A stretch of DNA of 44,022 bases from JACVRW01 sp035650215 (GTDB lineage Bacteria > Actinomycetota > Thermoleophilia > Solirubrobacterales > Thermoleophilaceae). The translations under genes were made by a program, and so were the position numbers. Location of the stretch: contig DASRIC010000108.1 in assembly GCA_035650215.1 (NCBI GenBank), forward strand, positions 1-44,022, in the 5' to 3' direction. Shown here one piece after another: positions 33,306-41,352 of this stretch. Position 1 is the first letter of the stretch. Each line of letters starts with the position of its first letter. Under the pieces are notes generated by a model. The model searched no databases. It was not told the DNA's origin and saw only the letters and a program-made list of their open reading frames with translations.

Positions 33306-36145
33306 CAGGCCGGCTCTACGCGCACTGCGCAGAACTTGAACTCGGGGATCTTCCCCATCGGGTCGATGGCGTCGATCGTGAGCAGGTTGGCCGCCGCCTC
33401 GCGGAAGTGGAACGGGATGAACACGTTCCCGAGCGCCTCGCGGTGGGACACCTTCACGGCCAGCTCGATCGAGCCCCGCCGCGAGCTCACGCGCGCCATG
33501 CCGCCGTCCTCGAGCCCGAGGTTGGCGGCGTCGGCGGGGTGCAGGTAGACCTCCGCGCGCGGCTCGATCGCGTCGAGTGCGAACGAGCGGCGGGTCATCG
33601 AGCCGGTGTGCCAGTGCTCCAGCAGCCGGCCCGTGTTGAGCACGAACGGGAACTCGTCGTCCGGCAGCTCCCTGGGCGGCAGCCACTCGGCCGGCACGAT
33701 GTGAGCGAGGCCGTCCTCGGTGTTGAAGCGCTCGGTGAAGAGCACGATGGTGCCGTCGCTGTGCTCGGGATCCGGGTTCGGGTAGAGCTTGCCGCTCGGG
33801 CCGAGGTTGTCGTAGCTGAGTGTCCCGTAGCCCGTGGTGAGCTCCGCCATCTCGTCGAACACCTCGCGCGGCGAGTCGTAGTCCCAGTCGAGGCCCACGC
33901 GCTGGGCCACCTCCTGCACGATCTCCCAGTCCACCCGCGCGTCGCCGGGGGCGTCGAGAACCTTGCGCCCGAGCTGCACGCGGCGGTCGGTGTTCGTGTA
34001 GGTGCCGTCCTTCTCCATGTACGAGGAGGCCGGCAGGATCACGTCGGCGAACTCCGCAGTCTCGGTAAGGAAGATGTCCTGCACCACCAGGAACTCGAGC
34101 GCGGCGAGCGCCTTGCGGACCTTGTTCACGTTCGGGTCCGAGAGGAACGGGTTCTCGCCCATCATGTACATCCCGCGCACGCCGCCCTCGAGGATCGAGC
34201 CGATGATCTCGGTCACGGTGAGCCCGCGCTCGGGGTCGAGCTCCGTCTTCCAGGCCTCCTCGAAGCGGTCGCGGATGTCCTCGGCCTCCACGCCCTGGTA
34301 ACCCGGCAAGAACATCGGGATCAACCCCACGTCCGAGGCGCCCTGCACGTTGTTCTGGCCGCGCAGCGGGTGCAGCCCGGTGCCGTGGCGGCCCACGTTG
34401 CCGGTGATCGAGCAGAGCGCGATCAGGCAGCGCGCGTTGTCGGTTCCGGTGGTGTGCTGCGAGATCCCCATGCCCCAGAAGATGACCCCGGCGCTCGCCT
34501 CGCCCCAGACGCGCGCCACGCGCCGGATCAGGTCGGCGTCGAGCTCGCAGATCTGGGCGGCGCGCTCGGGCGTGTACTCCGCCACCGTCTTCTCGAGCTC
34601 CTCGTAGTTCGAGGTGCGGCTCTCGATGAAGTCGTGGTCCACGAGGTCCGTTCGGATCAGCTCGTGCATCAGGGCGTTGTAGAACGCCACGTCGGTGCCC
34701 GGCTTGATCTGGCAGAAGATGTCGGCGTGGTCGGCCACCTTGCTCGCGCGCGGGTCCACGTAGATCACCGTGGTGCCGCGCCGGCGGGCCTGCTTGAAGA
34801 ACGAGGAGGCCACCGGGTGGTTGGCGGTGGCGTTGCTGCCGGTGATGATCGCCACGTCGGCGTTGATCACGTCGCCGTAGGTGGTCGAGACCGCCCCCGA
34901 GCCGATCCCCTCGAACAGCGCCGCCACGCTCGAGGCGTGGCAGAGGCGCGTGCAGTGGTCCACGTTGTTGGTGTGGAACGCCGTCCGGATCAGCTTCTGG
35001 AACAGGTAGGCCTCCTCGTTTGAGCACTTGGCCGAGCCGAAGCCGGCGATCGCCGGCGGGCCGCCGTCGGCGTGGATCTCGGTCAGCCGGCGGGCCACCA
35101 GGTCTAGCGCCTCGTCCCAGGTCGCCTCGCGGAAGTGCGGCAGCACCTCGTTGTAGTCGACGAGACCGCCCGGCTTGCGCCTGCGCCGCCGCCCCTCGCC
35201 CTTCACATCGGTGCTGAGCGGGCCCTTCGGATAAGACTCGTCGACCCGGATCAGCGGCGTCCTCAGTCGCTGCGGCGACTGCGCGTAGTCCCAGCCGTAG
35301 CGGCCCTTCACGCACAGCCGCCCCTTCGAGCCGGGCTGCTCGCGCCCGTCGGCGTAGGCGATCGCGTTGCGCTCGCGATCGACGTTGTAGGTGAGCGCGC
35401 AGCCCACGCCGCAGTAGGGGCAGACCGTCTCGACCTGCTCGAGATCCTCGCGCGGGCGGATCGGCACGTCGCGGATCGGCTTGTTCACGAGCGCCCCGGT
35501 GGGGCACGCGGCCACGCACTCGCCGCAGGTCACGCACGAGGACTCGCCCATGGGGTCGTCGAGGTCGAAGGCGATGCGCGCGGTGTAGCCCTTGCCGGCG
35601 CGGCCGATCACGTCGTTGCCCTGGATGTCGTCGCAGGCGCGCACGCAGCGGTCGCAGAGGATGCAGGCGTCGTGGTTCACGGCGATCACCGGGTTCGACA
35701 GGTCCTCGCCGCGCGCGAGCTCGCCGCGCGGGGTGGGGGCATCCTCGCCCTCCTGCTCCACGCCGTAGCGGTACACGAGCTCCAGCAGCTCGTTGTCGGC
35801 GGTGGTGGTCTGCTTGGGGTCCTCGGCGGTCGCCGGCTGGTCGGCCAGCAGCAGGCTCGTGAGCGTGGCGCGCTGGCGCTCCACGTCGTCGGTGGTCGTC
35901 TTCACCTCCATGCCGTCCTCGACCGGTCGCACGCAGGCGGCGGCGTACACCCGGCCGCCCACGTCCACGACGCACATGCGGCAGACGCCCACCGGGTCGT
36001 AGCGCTCGTCGTGGCAGAGCACGGGGATCTCGATGCCCGCGTCGCGGGCGGCCTCCCAGATCGTGACTCCCTCGCGCGCGCTCACTTCGCGCCCGTCGAT
36101 CGTCAGCGTGACGCTTCGGGTTACGGGCGGTGTGCTGATCGCCAC
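33305..36145 (-). CDS. fdhA: Formate dehydrogenase alpha subunit (Mo/W-bis-MGD)
   Basis: A 946-residue catalytic subunit. The N-terminus has a 2Fe-2S ferredoxin (VLCHDERYDPVGVCRMCVVD), a His/Cys cluster region and two 4Fe-4S sites (CILCDRCVRACDDIQG, CVTCGECVAACPTGAL). The FdhF-like body begins VCPYCGVGCALTYN. The active-site residue is Cys (about 402) in NNVDHCTRLCHASSV, not selenocysteine. The dinucleotide-binding C-domain includes FVLNTGRLLEHWHTGSMTRRS. It oxidises formate to CO2 in the cytoplasm. GTG 36145 is chosen: AGGAGG lies 12 bases upstream and AOR ends four bases before it; a TTG at 36169 would include the ribosome site. No fdhD or fdhC homologue is in the window. Confidence 0.93.
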   Translation of the reverse strand: MAISTPPVTRSVTLTIDGREVSAREGVTIWEAARDAGIEIPVLCHDERYDPVGVCRMCVVDVGGRVYAAACVRPVEDGMEVKTTTDDVERQRATLTSLLLADQPATAEDPKQTTTADNELLELVYRYGVEQEGEDAPTPRGELARGEDLSNPVIAVNHDACILCDRCVRACDDIQGNDVIGRAGKGYTARIAFDLDDPMGESSCVTCGECVAACPTGALVNKPIRDVPIRPREDLEQVETVCPYCGVGCALTYNVDRERNAIAYADGREQPGSKGRLCVKGRYGWDYAQSPQRLRTPLIRVDESYPKGPLSTDVKGEGRRRRRKPGGLVDYNEVLPHFREATWDEALDLVARRLTEIHADGGPPAIAGFGSAKCSNEEAYLFQKLIRTAFHTNNVDHCTRLCHASSVAALFEGIGSGAVSTTYGDVINADVAIITGSNATANHPVASSFFKQARRRGTTVIYVDPRASKVADHADIFCQIKPGTDVAFYNALMHELIRTDLVDHDFIESRTSNYEELEKTVAEYTPERAAQICELDADLIRRVARVWGEASAGVIFWGMGISQHTTGTDNARCLIALCSITGNVGRHGTGLHPLRGQNNVQGASDVGLIPMFLPGYQGVEAEDIRDRFEEAWKTELDPERGLTVTEIIGSILEGGVRGMYMMGENPFLSDPNVNKVRKALAALEFLVVQDIFLTETAEFADVILPASSYMEKDGTYTNTDRRVQLGRKVLDAPGDARVDWEIVQEVAQRVGLDWDYDSPREVFDEMAELTTGYGTLSYDNLGPSGKLYPNPDPEHSDGTIVLFTERFNTEDGLAHIVPAEWLPPRELPDDEFPFVLNTGRLLEHWHTGSMTRRSFALDAIEPRAEVYLHPADAANLGLEDGGMARVSSRRGSIELAVKVSHREALGNVFIPFHFREAAANLLTIDAIDPMGKIPEFKFCAVRVEPA

Positions 36146-36149
36146 GGCC

Positions 36150-37967
36150 TCAGAGTACCTCCTGAACAAATAGGCTCAAGCCGAGCTCGCGGGTCGTCTC
36201 CGGGATCGGCTCGCCGCCCTCGTCGAGGCCGCGGCCGGCGTAGTAGGCGTCGATCATCGCCCGCAGCCCGTCTGGGGTGAGCTCGGCGCGCCGGCCCGAC
36301 TCGAGGTCGAGGCCCTCGTCGAGGAAGCGCTCGGGCAGCCAGTCCTCCGCCGGCGTCCAGCCCTCGCGCAGGTTGAAGAGCCGCTTGGCCACCACGATCC
36401 GGCGAGCGGTGCGGCGCAGCTCGGAGCCGTCCACGTCCCAGCCGGTTACCGGAGCGAGCAGGCCCGCCCAGTCCGGGAACGGGTCCTCGAACACCCCGCG
36501 CAGGAACTTGCAGAGGATGAGCGAGTCCATGATCGCCGCGCGGTCCTCGGTCTCGATCGCGGCAGCGGCGTGCGGCTTGCCGCCGGCGAAGCGGTCGAGC
36601 TCCCCGGCGAGATCGGCCTCGTACGCGCCCGAGCGGTTGTGGTCGGCCCCGCGCGCGTTGACGGCCAGGCCGAGCGCCATCGCCTGCAGCGTGCGCGGCT
36701 CGTAGCCCGGCAGCTCGAGCCCCTTCACGTGCGGGGCAAAGGCCTCCGAGCCGCCGCCCACCTCGGCGGCGGCGCGGCGCGAACCGTCCGCCAGGAGCGA
36801 CCCGAGCTCGCCCTCGCGCGCGGCGATCTCCTCGAGCGCCCGGAGCAGCGCGGCGGCGTCGCCGAAGCGCAGCCAGGGAGCGTCGATCAGGCCGCGCTCG
36901 GCGCACTCCATGGCCCAAGCGATCGTGCCGCCGGCGGAGATCGTGTCGAGGCCCAGCTCGTCACAGCGCCCACTCGCCGCGAGCACGGCGTCCGGGTCGG
37001 ACACCCCGCACAGCGGCCCGAGGGCGAACACGTTCTCGTACTCCACCCGCACCCGGCCGCCGTCCCCCGCGGCGTAGATGTGCTCGCAGCCGATCGTGCA
37101 GGACGCGCAGCCCGTGCGCGCCACGCCGCGCAGCTCGGAGAGCTGCTCGGCGGCGAGCGCGGGCGCGCCCTCGAAGCTCGCGGAGCTGAAGTTGCGCGAG
37201 GGGAGGGCGGCGATCTCGTTGAAGGCCAGCAGGTTGGCGAGCGTGCCGAGCTCGCGGTACTTGGCGGTTGCCGGTCCGAACGAGAGCTCGCGCAGCTCGC
37301 GCGCGGCGGCCCGAACCGCGTCGGGTTCGGCGAGCGGCGGGCGCTTGCCGGCGCTACGCACGGCCACCGCCTTGACGTTCTTCGAGCCGAGCACCGCGCC
37401 GAGGCCGCCGCGGCCGGCGTGCCGGCCGTCGTGCGACACGGTGGCGTAGCGCACGAGCCGCTCGCCCGCAGGGCCGATGGCCGCGGCGCGCCAGCCGGCG
37501 CCGTGGCGCTCGCGGAGGCGGCGCTCTGCCTCGTCCGCCGGCAGGCCCCACAGCTCGCCGGCGGGCTCGAGCCGCGCTCCCGCGCCGTCCACGAGCAGCA
37601 CCGAGGGCTCCGCACACGCGCCGCGCACCACTATCGCGTCGTGGCCGGTGAGCTTGCCGGCAATCGCGAAGTGGCTCGAGGCCAGGGCGTCGTTCAGGAA
37701 GCCGGTGAGCGGCGACTTGGCCACCACGGCGAACTTCGCGCTCGTGGTCAGCGGGGTGCCCACGAGCGGGGAGAACACGAACGCGAGCGGCGCCTCGGGT
37801 CCCAGCGGGTCGACGCCCGCGGGCGCGAGCCGGTGCATCAGCCAGGTGCCCAGCCCCGCGCCGCCGATGCAGTCGCGCAGCACCCGCTCGGGCAGCTCGA
37901 TGCGCTCGCTCGAGCCGTCGCTCGCGTCGACCACGAGGGCGCGTCCGAAGTAGCCGCCCGGGCTCAC
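36150..37967 (-). CDS. aor: Aldehyde:ferredoxin oxidoreductase (AOR) family, tungsten type
   Basis: A 605-residue AOR protein of family length: GGYFGRALVVDASDG (N-domain), FVFSPLVGTPLTTSAKFAVVAKSPLTG, GRHAGRGGLGAVLGSKNVKAVAV (pterin phosphate site), 4Fe-4S ligands GCASCTIGCEH (about 285) with a fourth Cys in SLILCKFLRGVF, and LAVNARGADHNRSG. It oxidises aldehydes to acids or, with low-potential electrons, reduces acids, using tungstopterin. It starts with GTG 37967 overlapping the pabBC stop (GTGA) and lies four bases before formate dehydrogenase alpha, so they are one transcript. An AOR in a presumably aerobic actinobacterium is noteworthy; it may take electrons to the NuoEF-like subunit. 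Confidence 0.92.
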   Translation of the reverse strand: MSPGGYFGRALVVDASDGSSERIELPERVLRDCIGGAGLGTWLMHRLAPAGVDPLGPEAPLAFVFSPLVGTPLTTSAKFAVVAKSPLTGFLNDALASSHFAIAGKLTGHDAIVVRGACAEPSVLLVDGAGARLEPAGELWGLPADEAERRLRERHGAGWRAAAIGPAGERLVRYATVSHDGRHAGRGGLGAVLGSKNVKAVAVRSAGKRPPLAEPDAVRAAARELRELSFGPATAKYRELGTLANLLAFNEIAALPSRNFSSASFEGAPALAAEQLSELRGVARTGCASCTIGCEHIYAAGDGGRVRVEYENVFALGPLCGVSDPDAVLAASGRCDELGLDTISAGGTIAWAMECAERGLIDAPWLRFGDAAALLRALEEIAAREGELGSLLADGSRRAAAEVGGGSEAFAPHVKGLELPGYEPRTLQAMALGLAVNARGADHNRSGAYEADLAGELDRFAGGKPHAAAAIETEDRAAIMDSLILCKFLRGVFEDPFPDWAGLLAPVTGWDVDGSELRRTARRIVVAKRLFNLREGWTPAEDWLPERFLDEGLDLESGRRAELTPDGLRAMIDAYYAGRGLDEGGEPIPETTRELGLSLFVQEVL

Positions 37968-40024
37968 CGCGCGCTCCCCACCGCCTGGTCGCGCAGCATC
38001 CGCTGCAGCCGGGCGGCCGTGTCGCCGCCGCTGCGCTCAGCACCGTCGAGCCGCGCCTGGGTCACGCCGCTCACAGACGAGGTGAGGAAGATCTCATCCG
38101 CCGCCGCCAGGCGCTCGAGGTCGATCCGCTCCTCGCGCGCGTCGAGCGCCGAGGCGAGCAGCCGCTCGCGCACGATGCCGGGCAGGAGCCGGCCGTCGAG
38201 GGGCGGCGTGACGAGGGCCGCGTCCTCCACGATCCAGACGTTCGCCATCGCCGCCTCGAGCACGTCCCCGTCGAGGTCCACGAGCAGTGGCAGCGCGCCC
38301 AGGCGACGCTCGAGCTCGGCGACCAGCCTGCGGTCGCGCCACTTATGCGCCCCGAGCCCGCCGGGCAGCACCGCCGGGGCGAGCGTGGCGGTGGCCGGCC
38401 GCGGCTCCGCGGCCAGCGGACTGAGGTCGAGCTCCGGCGCCGCGCCTGCCGAGGCGAGCACCCGCAGGCGGGCGAGCGCGTGGTCGGAGGCGGCGTCGCG
38501 CACGCGCGCGGCGAGGCCGGCCGGCAGCCGCTCGCCGTACAGCGCGCTCATGCTCTGCGCGAGCCGGTCGAGATGGCGGCCGGCGTCGATCGCTCGGCCG
38601 CGGCGCACCAGCATGGTCGAGAAAACCCCGTGCGCCGGGTCGGGCCGGTCCGCGCCTCCGGCGAGCGCCTCCGGAGGGTGGGCGGGCCGCTGCGCCGGCA
38701 GCGTGCCCGGCTCGTCGATCCGCCCTCCCGCCGCGGCTACCACGGGTCGCCCCTTCACGAAGCACTCCTCGAGCTCGCGCTCGGGATCGGAGTCGGCCAC
38801 GATTCCACCGCCCACGCCCAGCCAGACGCGGTCGCCGCGCAGCTCGAGCGTCCTGATCGCCACGTTCAACTCGAGGCCCGCCACAGGACTCACATACCCG
38901 AGCGCGCCCGTGTATGCCTCGCGGCCGGTGGCCTCGAGCTCGGCGATCACGCGCATCGCCTGGATCTTCGGGGCGCCCGTCACCGAGCCGGGTGGGAAGG
39001 TCGCCCGCAGCAGGTCCGCGTCCGAGGCGCCTTCCCGGAGCCGCCCGGCCACCGTAGAGACCAGGTGCCAGACCCCCGGGGCCCGCCGCGGCTCGTGCAG
39101 CCCCACCACGCGCACGGACCCGTATTCGCACACGCGCCCGAGGTCGTTGCGCATCAGGTCGACGATCATCACGTTCTCGGCGCGGTCCTTGGCTGAGGCG
39201 GCGAGCCGCTCCGCCCCGCCCGGCCCGAGCGGCGCGGTGCCCTTGATGGGCTCGCTCGTCACGTCGCGGCCGCGGCGGCGCAGGAACAGCTCGGGCGACA
39301 GGCTGCAGACCGCGCCCCACTCGCCGCCCACCACGCCCGCGTAGGCGGGCCGGAGCTCCTCGGCCGCGGCGGCGAACAGGTCGAAGGCGCCGCCCTCCAC
39401 GCGGCCCTCCAGCCGCATGCAGACGTTCGCCTGGAAGATCTCGCCGGCCGCGATCCGCTCCCTGCAGCGCGCGACCGCGGCCACGTGCCCGCCGCCTCCG
39501 GGCGGGGCGGGCCTCAGCGTGCCGAGCCGGGCCGGCAGCCGCTCGACTCCCGCAGCAAGACGGCGGCGAGAGAGCGCGAGCCGCTGCTCGAGCTGCGCGT
39601 GGCGCTCGTCGTTCCAGAGGGCCTCGAACCACCACCGGCCGTCGGAGTCGAGTCGCAGCACGTGGTCGTAGAAGGCGAGCGCGAACGAAGGCTGGGGAAG
39701 CGGGCGCGGCGGCGGGGGCGGCACCGGTTCCACGTGGGCGCCCAGGCCGTAGCCGAGCCAGCCGAACCAGCCGCCTCCGACCGCGCCTGCGGCGGCGTCG
39801 GAAGTGCCGGATACCAGCGGCTGGCGGGTGACGAGCTCGAACGGGTCGTCCCCCGGCCGTCCGGAGAAGAGCGGCTCGGAGCCCACGATGGCGCCGCCGC
39901 CGGCCCAGGAGCCCGCGAGCGCGAAGGGCCGGGCGTCGCCGCGGACGACGAGCGCCGCCTCGGCTGCGCCGAGCTCGCCCTCGAGCGGGACCGTGACCAG
40001 CCGGGCGCTCTGGGGGACCGCCAC
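37964..40024 (-). CDS. pabBC: Aminodeoxychorismate synthase I - aminodeoxychorismate lyase fusion
   Basis: GTG 40024 starts five bases after the mobA-moaD stop, giving 686 residues. Residues 1 to about 430 are PabB: a Trp-binding-like N-part (GGGWFGWLGYGLGAHVE) and the chorismate-binding core (CRERIAAGEIFQANVCMRLEG, SLSPELFLRR, SEPIKGTAPLG, DLMRNDLGRVCEYGSVRV, TFPPGSVTGAPKIQAMRVI, GVGGGIVADSDPERELEECFVK). Residues about 470-686 are a fold-type IV PLP lyase (GVFSTMLVRRGRAIDAGRHLDRL, HKWRDRRLV, ANVWIVEDAALVTPPLDGRLLPGIVRERLL). Together they make p-aminobenzoate for folate. Placement in a formate dehydrogenase/AOR operon ties folate supply to C1 flux. Confidence 0.92.
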   Translation of the reverse strand: MAVPQSARLVTVPLEGELGAAEAALVVRGDARPFALAGSWAGGGAIVGSEPLFSGRPGDDPFELVTRQPLVSGTSDAAAGAVGGGWFGWLGYGLGAHVEPVPPPPPRPLPQPSFALAFYDHVLRLDSDGRWWFEALWNDERHAQLEQRLALSRRRLAAGVERLPARLGTLRPAPPGGGGHVAAVARCRERIAAGEIFQANVCMRLEGRVEGGAFDLFAAAAEELRPAYAGVVGGEWGAVCSLSPELFLRRRGRDVTSEPIKGTAPLGPGGAERLAASAKDRAENVMIVDLMRNDLGRVCEYGSVRVVGLHEPRRAPGVWHLVSTVAGRLREGASDADLLRATFPPGSVTGAPKIQAMRVIAELEATGREAYTGALGYVSPVAGLELNVAIRTLELRGDRVWLGVGGGIVADSDPERELEECFVKGRPVVAAAGGRIDEPGTLPAQRPAHPPEALAGGADRPDPAHGVFSTMLVRRGRAIDAGRHLDRLAQSMSALYGERLPAGLAARVRDAASDHALARLRVLASAGAAPELDLSPLAAEPRPATATLAPAVLPGGLGAHKWRDRRLVAELERRLGALPLLVDLDGDVLEAAMANVWIVEDAALVTPPLDGRLLPGIVRERLLASALDAREERIDLERLAAADEIFLTSSVSGVTQARLDGAERSGGDTAARLQRMLRDQAVGSAR

Positions 40025-40029
40025 CCGGC

Positions 40030-40923
40030 TCAGCCTCCCGCGTCGGCGGCCAGGAAGGCCACCTTGTCGCCGCTCGCCAGCGGCAGCTCGGGGTCGCGGG
40101 TGATCTGGTCGCCGTTCAACGCGGCCACCACGTGCCGGTCGAGCGTCACGCCGGCGCCGGACGCCGCCGCCCCGAGCGTGGCCGCGCGCACCGGCACCGG
40201 CTCGCGGCTCGGACCGGCCAGCGTGCCGAAGCGGCTCACGGTCACGGCGGGCGCGGCGCGCGAGCGCGCGCGGTCGTACTCGTCCGGGTCGTTCACGTTC
40301 AGGAGGGAGAGCAGCTCGGGGTCCTCGCGGCGAAGCTCCGGGTCGAGCAGCAGCGCCGCCTCGTCCAGCTCCCGAACGCGCGCGCGCTCGAAGAGGAACG
40401 CCGGCCGCATCCGATCCTCCGCGACCAGCTTCCCGACCGTGCCGAGCAGCGACGTGCGATACGCGGCCGCGAGCGGGTGCCGGAATCCGTGTGCCACGGG
40501 AAGCGCCACCTCCACATCTTCCCGCGCGAGCGCGTGGAGCACGGTTCGGACGAACGCGGGGTGGAGCAGCGGTACGTCGGTGGACGAGACGTAGGCGGCC
40601 TCGGCCCGGCCCGCGACCGCCGCGAGCCCGGCCTTCAGTCCCTCGAGCGGGCCCCGTCCCTCGTGGGCGTCGTCGGCCAGCTCGACCGACGCGGGCAGCT
40701 CGGGCAGGTCCTGGCCGGGCGCCCTTACCACCACGACCGGGCCGTCGACCGCGCGCGTGACGATGCCCGCCACCCGCCGCAGCAGCGTCGACCCGTGCCA
40801 TTCGAGAGCGGCTTTGGGGCGTCCCATCCGGGTCGAGCGACCCCCGGCCAGCACGATGCCCGCGGCCGCCGCCGACGGGCCCCGGCGGTCGCCGGGGCGG
40901 CGGGATTCGACGTCGGAAGGCAT
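40030..40923 (-). CDS. MobA - MoaD fusion (molybdopterin guanylyltransferase plus sulfur-carrier domain)
   Basis: A 297-residue protein beginning at ATG 40923. Residues about 18-205 are MobA: AAGIVLAGGRSTRMGRPKAAL (GTP loop), EGRGPLEGLKAGLAAV, AYVSSTDVPLLHPAFV, VNDPDEYDRA. Residues about 215-297 form a ubiquitin-like MoaD/ThiS domain (VTVSRFGTLAGPSREPV, GAGVTLDRHVVAALNGDQITRDPELPLASGDKVAFLAADAGG) ending in the Gly-Gly needed for thiocarboxylation. MobA adds GMP to make the bis-MGD cofactor used by formate dehydrogenase; MoaD supplies dithiolene sulfur. The C-terminal glycines are exactly at the end of the protein, so the carrier could work in the fusion. First gene of the seven-gene operon, 17 bases downstream of a candidate operator. 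Confidence 0.85.
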   Translation of the reverse strand: MPSDVESRRPGDRRGPSAAAAGIVLAGGRSTRMGRPKAALEWHGSTLLRRVAGIVTRAVDGPVVVVRAPGQDLPELPASVELADDAHEGRGPLEGLKAGLAAVAGRAEAAYVSSTDVPLLHPAFVRTVLHALAREDVEVALPVAHGFRHPLAAAYRTSLLGTVGKLVAEDRMRPAFLFERARVRELDEAALLLDPELRREDPELLSLLNVNDPDEYDRARSRAAPAVTVSRFGTLAGPSREPVPVRAATLGAAASGAGVTLDRHVVAALNGDQITRDPELPLASGDKVAFLAADAGG

Positions 40924-40939
40924 GCCGGCCGTCAGCCGA

Positions 40940-40955
40940 TTGTACTTATTTGTCT
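40940..40955 (-). promoter_or_regulatory. Candidate operator, ACnAATnnGTA family (mobA-FDH operon)
   Basis: Read toward mobA the site is AGACAAATAAGTACAA, 17-32 bases before ATG 40923. It shares the eight invariant positions with the sites at 6931, 10044 and 27741 but is less symmetric. It also holds TACAAT, which could be a -10 box. Confidence 0.5.
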
Positions 40956-40997
40956 GTGCGAACCCGCCACGTCCGGGGACGCGACAGAAACGACCGG

Positions 40998-41352
40998 GTG
41001 AGTCGTATCCGGGGTGTGGGGCCACCAGCCGCCACAGCAGAGCCTTTGCAGCCGCCCGCCGGGCTGGCGGTCCCGGCGAGCTCGCCGCGGCGGATCCTGC
41101 GCGGTTCCGGGGCGGTGGGCCTGCGGATCGGTCTCGACGCGCTGCTCCTGCTGGGCGGCGGCGCTCGCGCGAATCTCCGAGTCGCGCTCGACCCCATCGG
41201 CTCCGAGCTCACCGTGCTGCTCCCCGCCGTCGTGGTCGGCGCGCTCATCGGCCTCGGCACTACCGGCGCAGGATCGGCATGTCGGTGCTCGACGGGCTGG
41301 CCAAGATCCTCGGGCCACCTCGATCGCCAGCATCGGCCTTACCGGGCTTCAT
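40998..41352 (+). pseudogene. Broken N-terminal remnant of a polyprenyl glycosylphosphotransferase-like protein
   Basis: From GTG 40998 one frame reads PRRILRGSGAVGLRIGLDAL and VLLPAVVVGALIGLG. A shift near 41264 is needed to continue as YRRRIGMSVLDGLAKILG, and another near 41310 to continue as ATSIASIGLTGLH before a stop. The pieces in order resemble the membrane-anchored N-terminus of exopolysaccharide sugar transferases, where a GxYRRR motif is followed by LDEL-like text. The catalytic domain is absent. Two frame changes in 100 bases indicate decay or poor sequence. Family call is tentative. Confidence 0.4.

Noticed and set aside
34940..34942. Possible selenocysteine in formate dehydrogenase
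   Set aside because: The active-site codon is TGC (Cys), and no in-frame TGA interrupts the gene.
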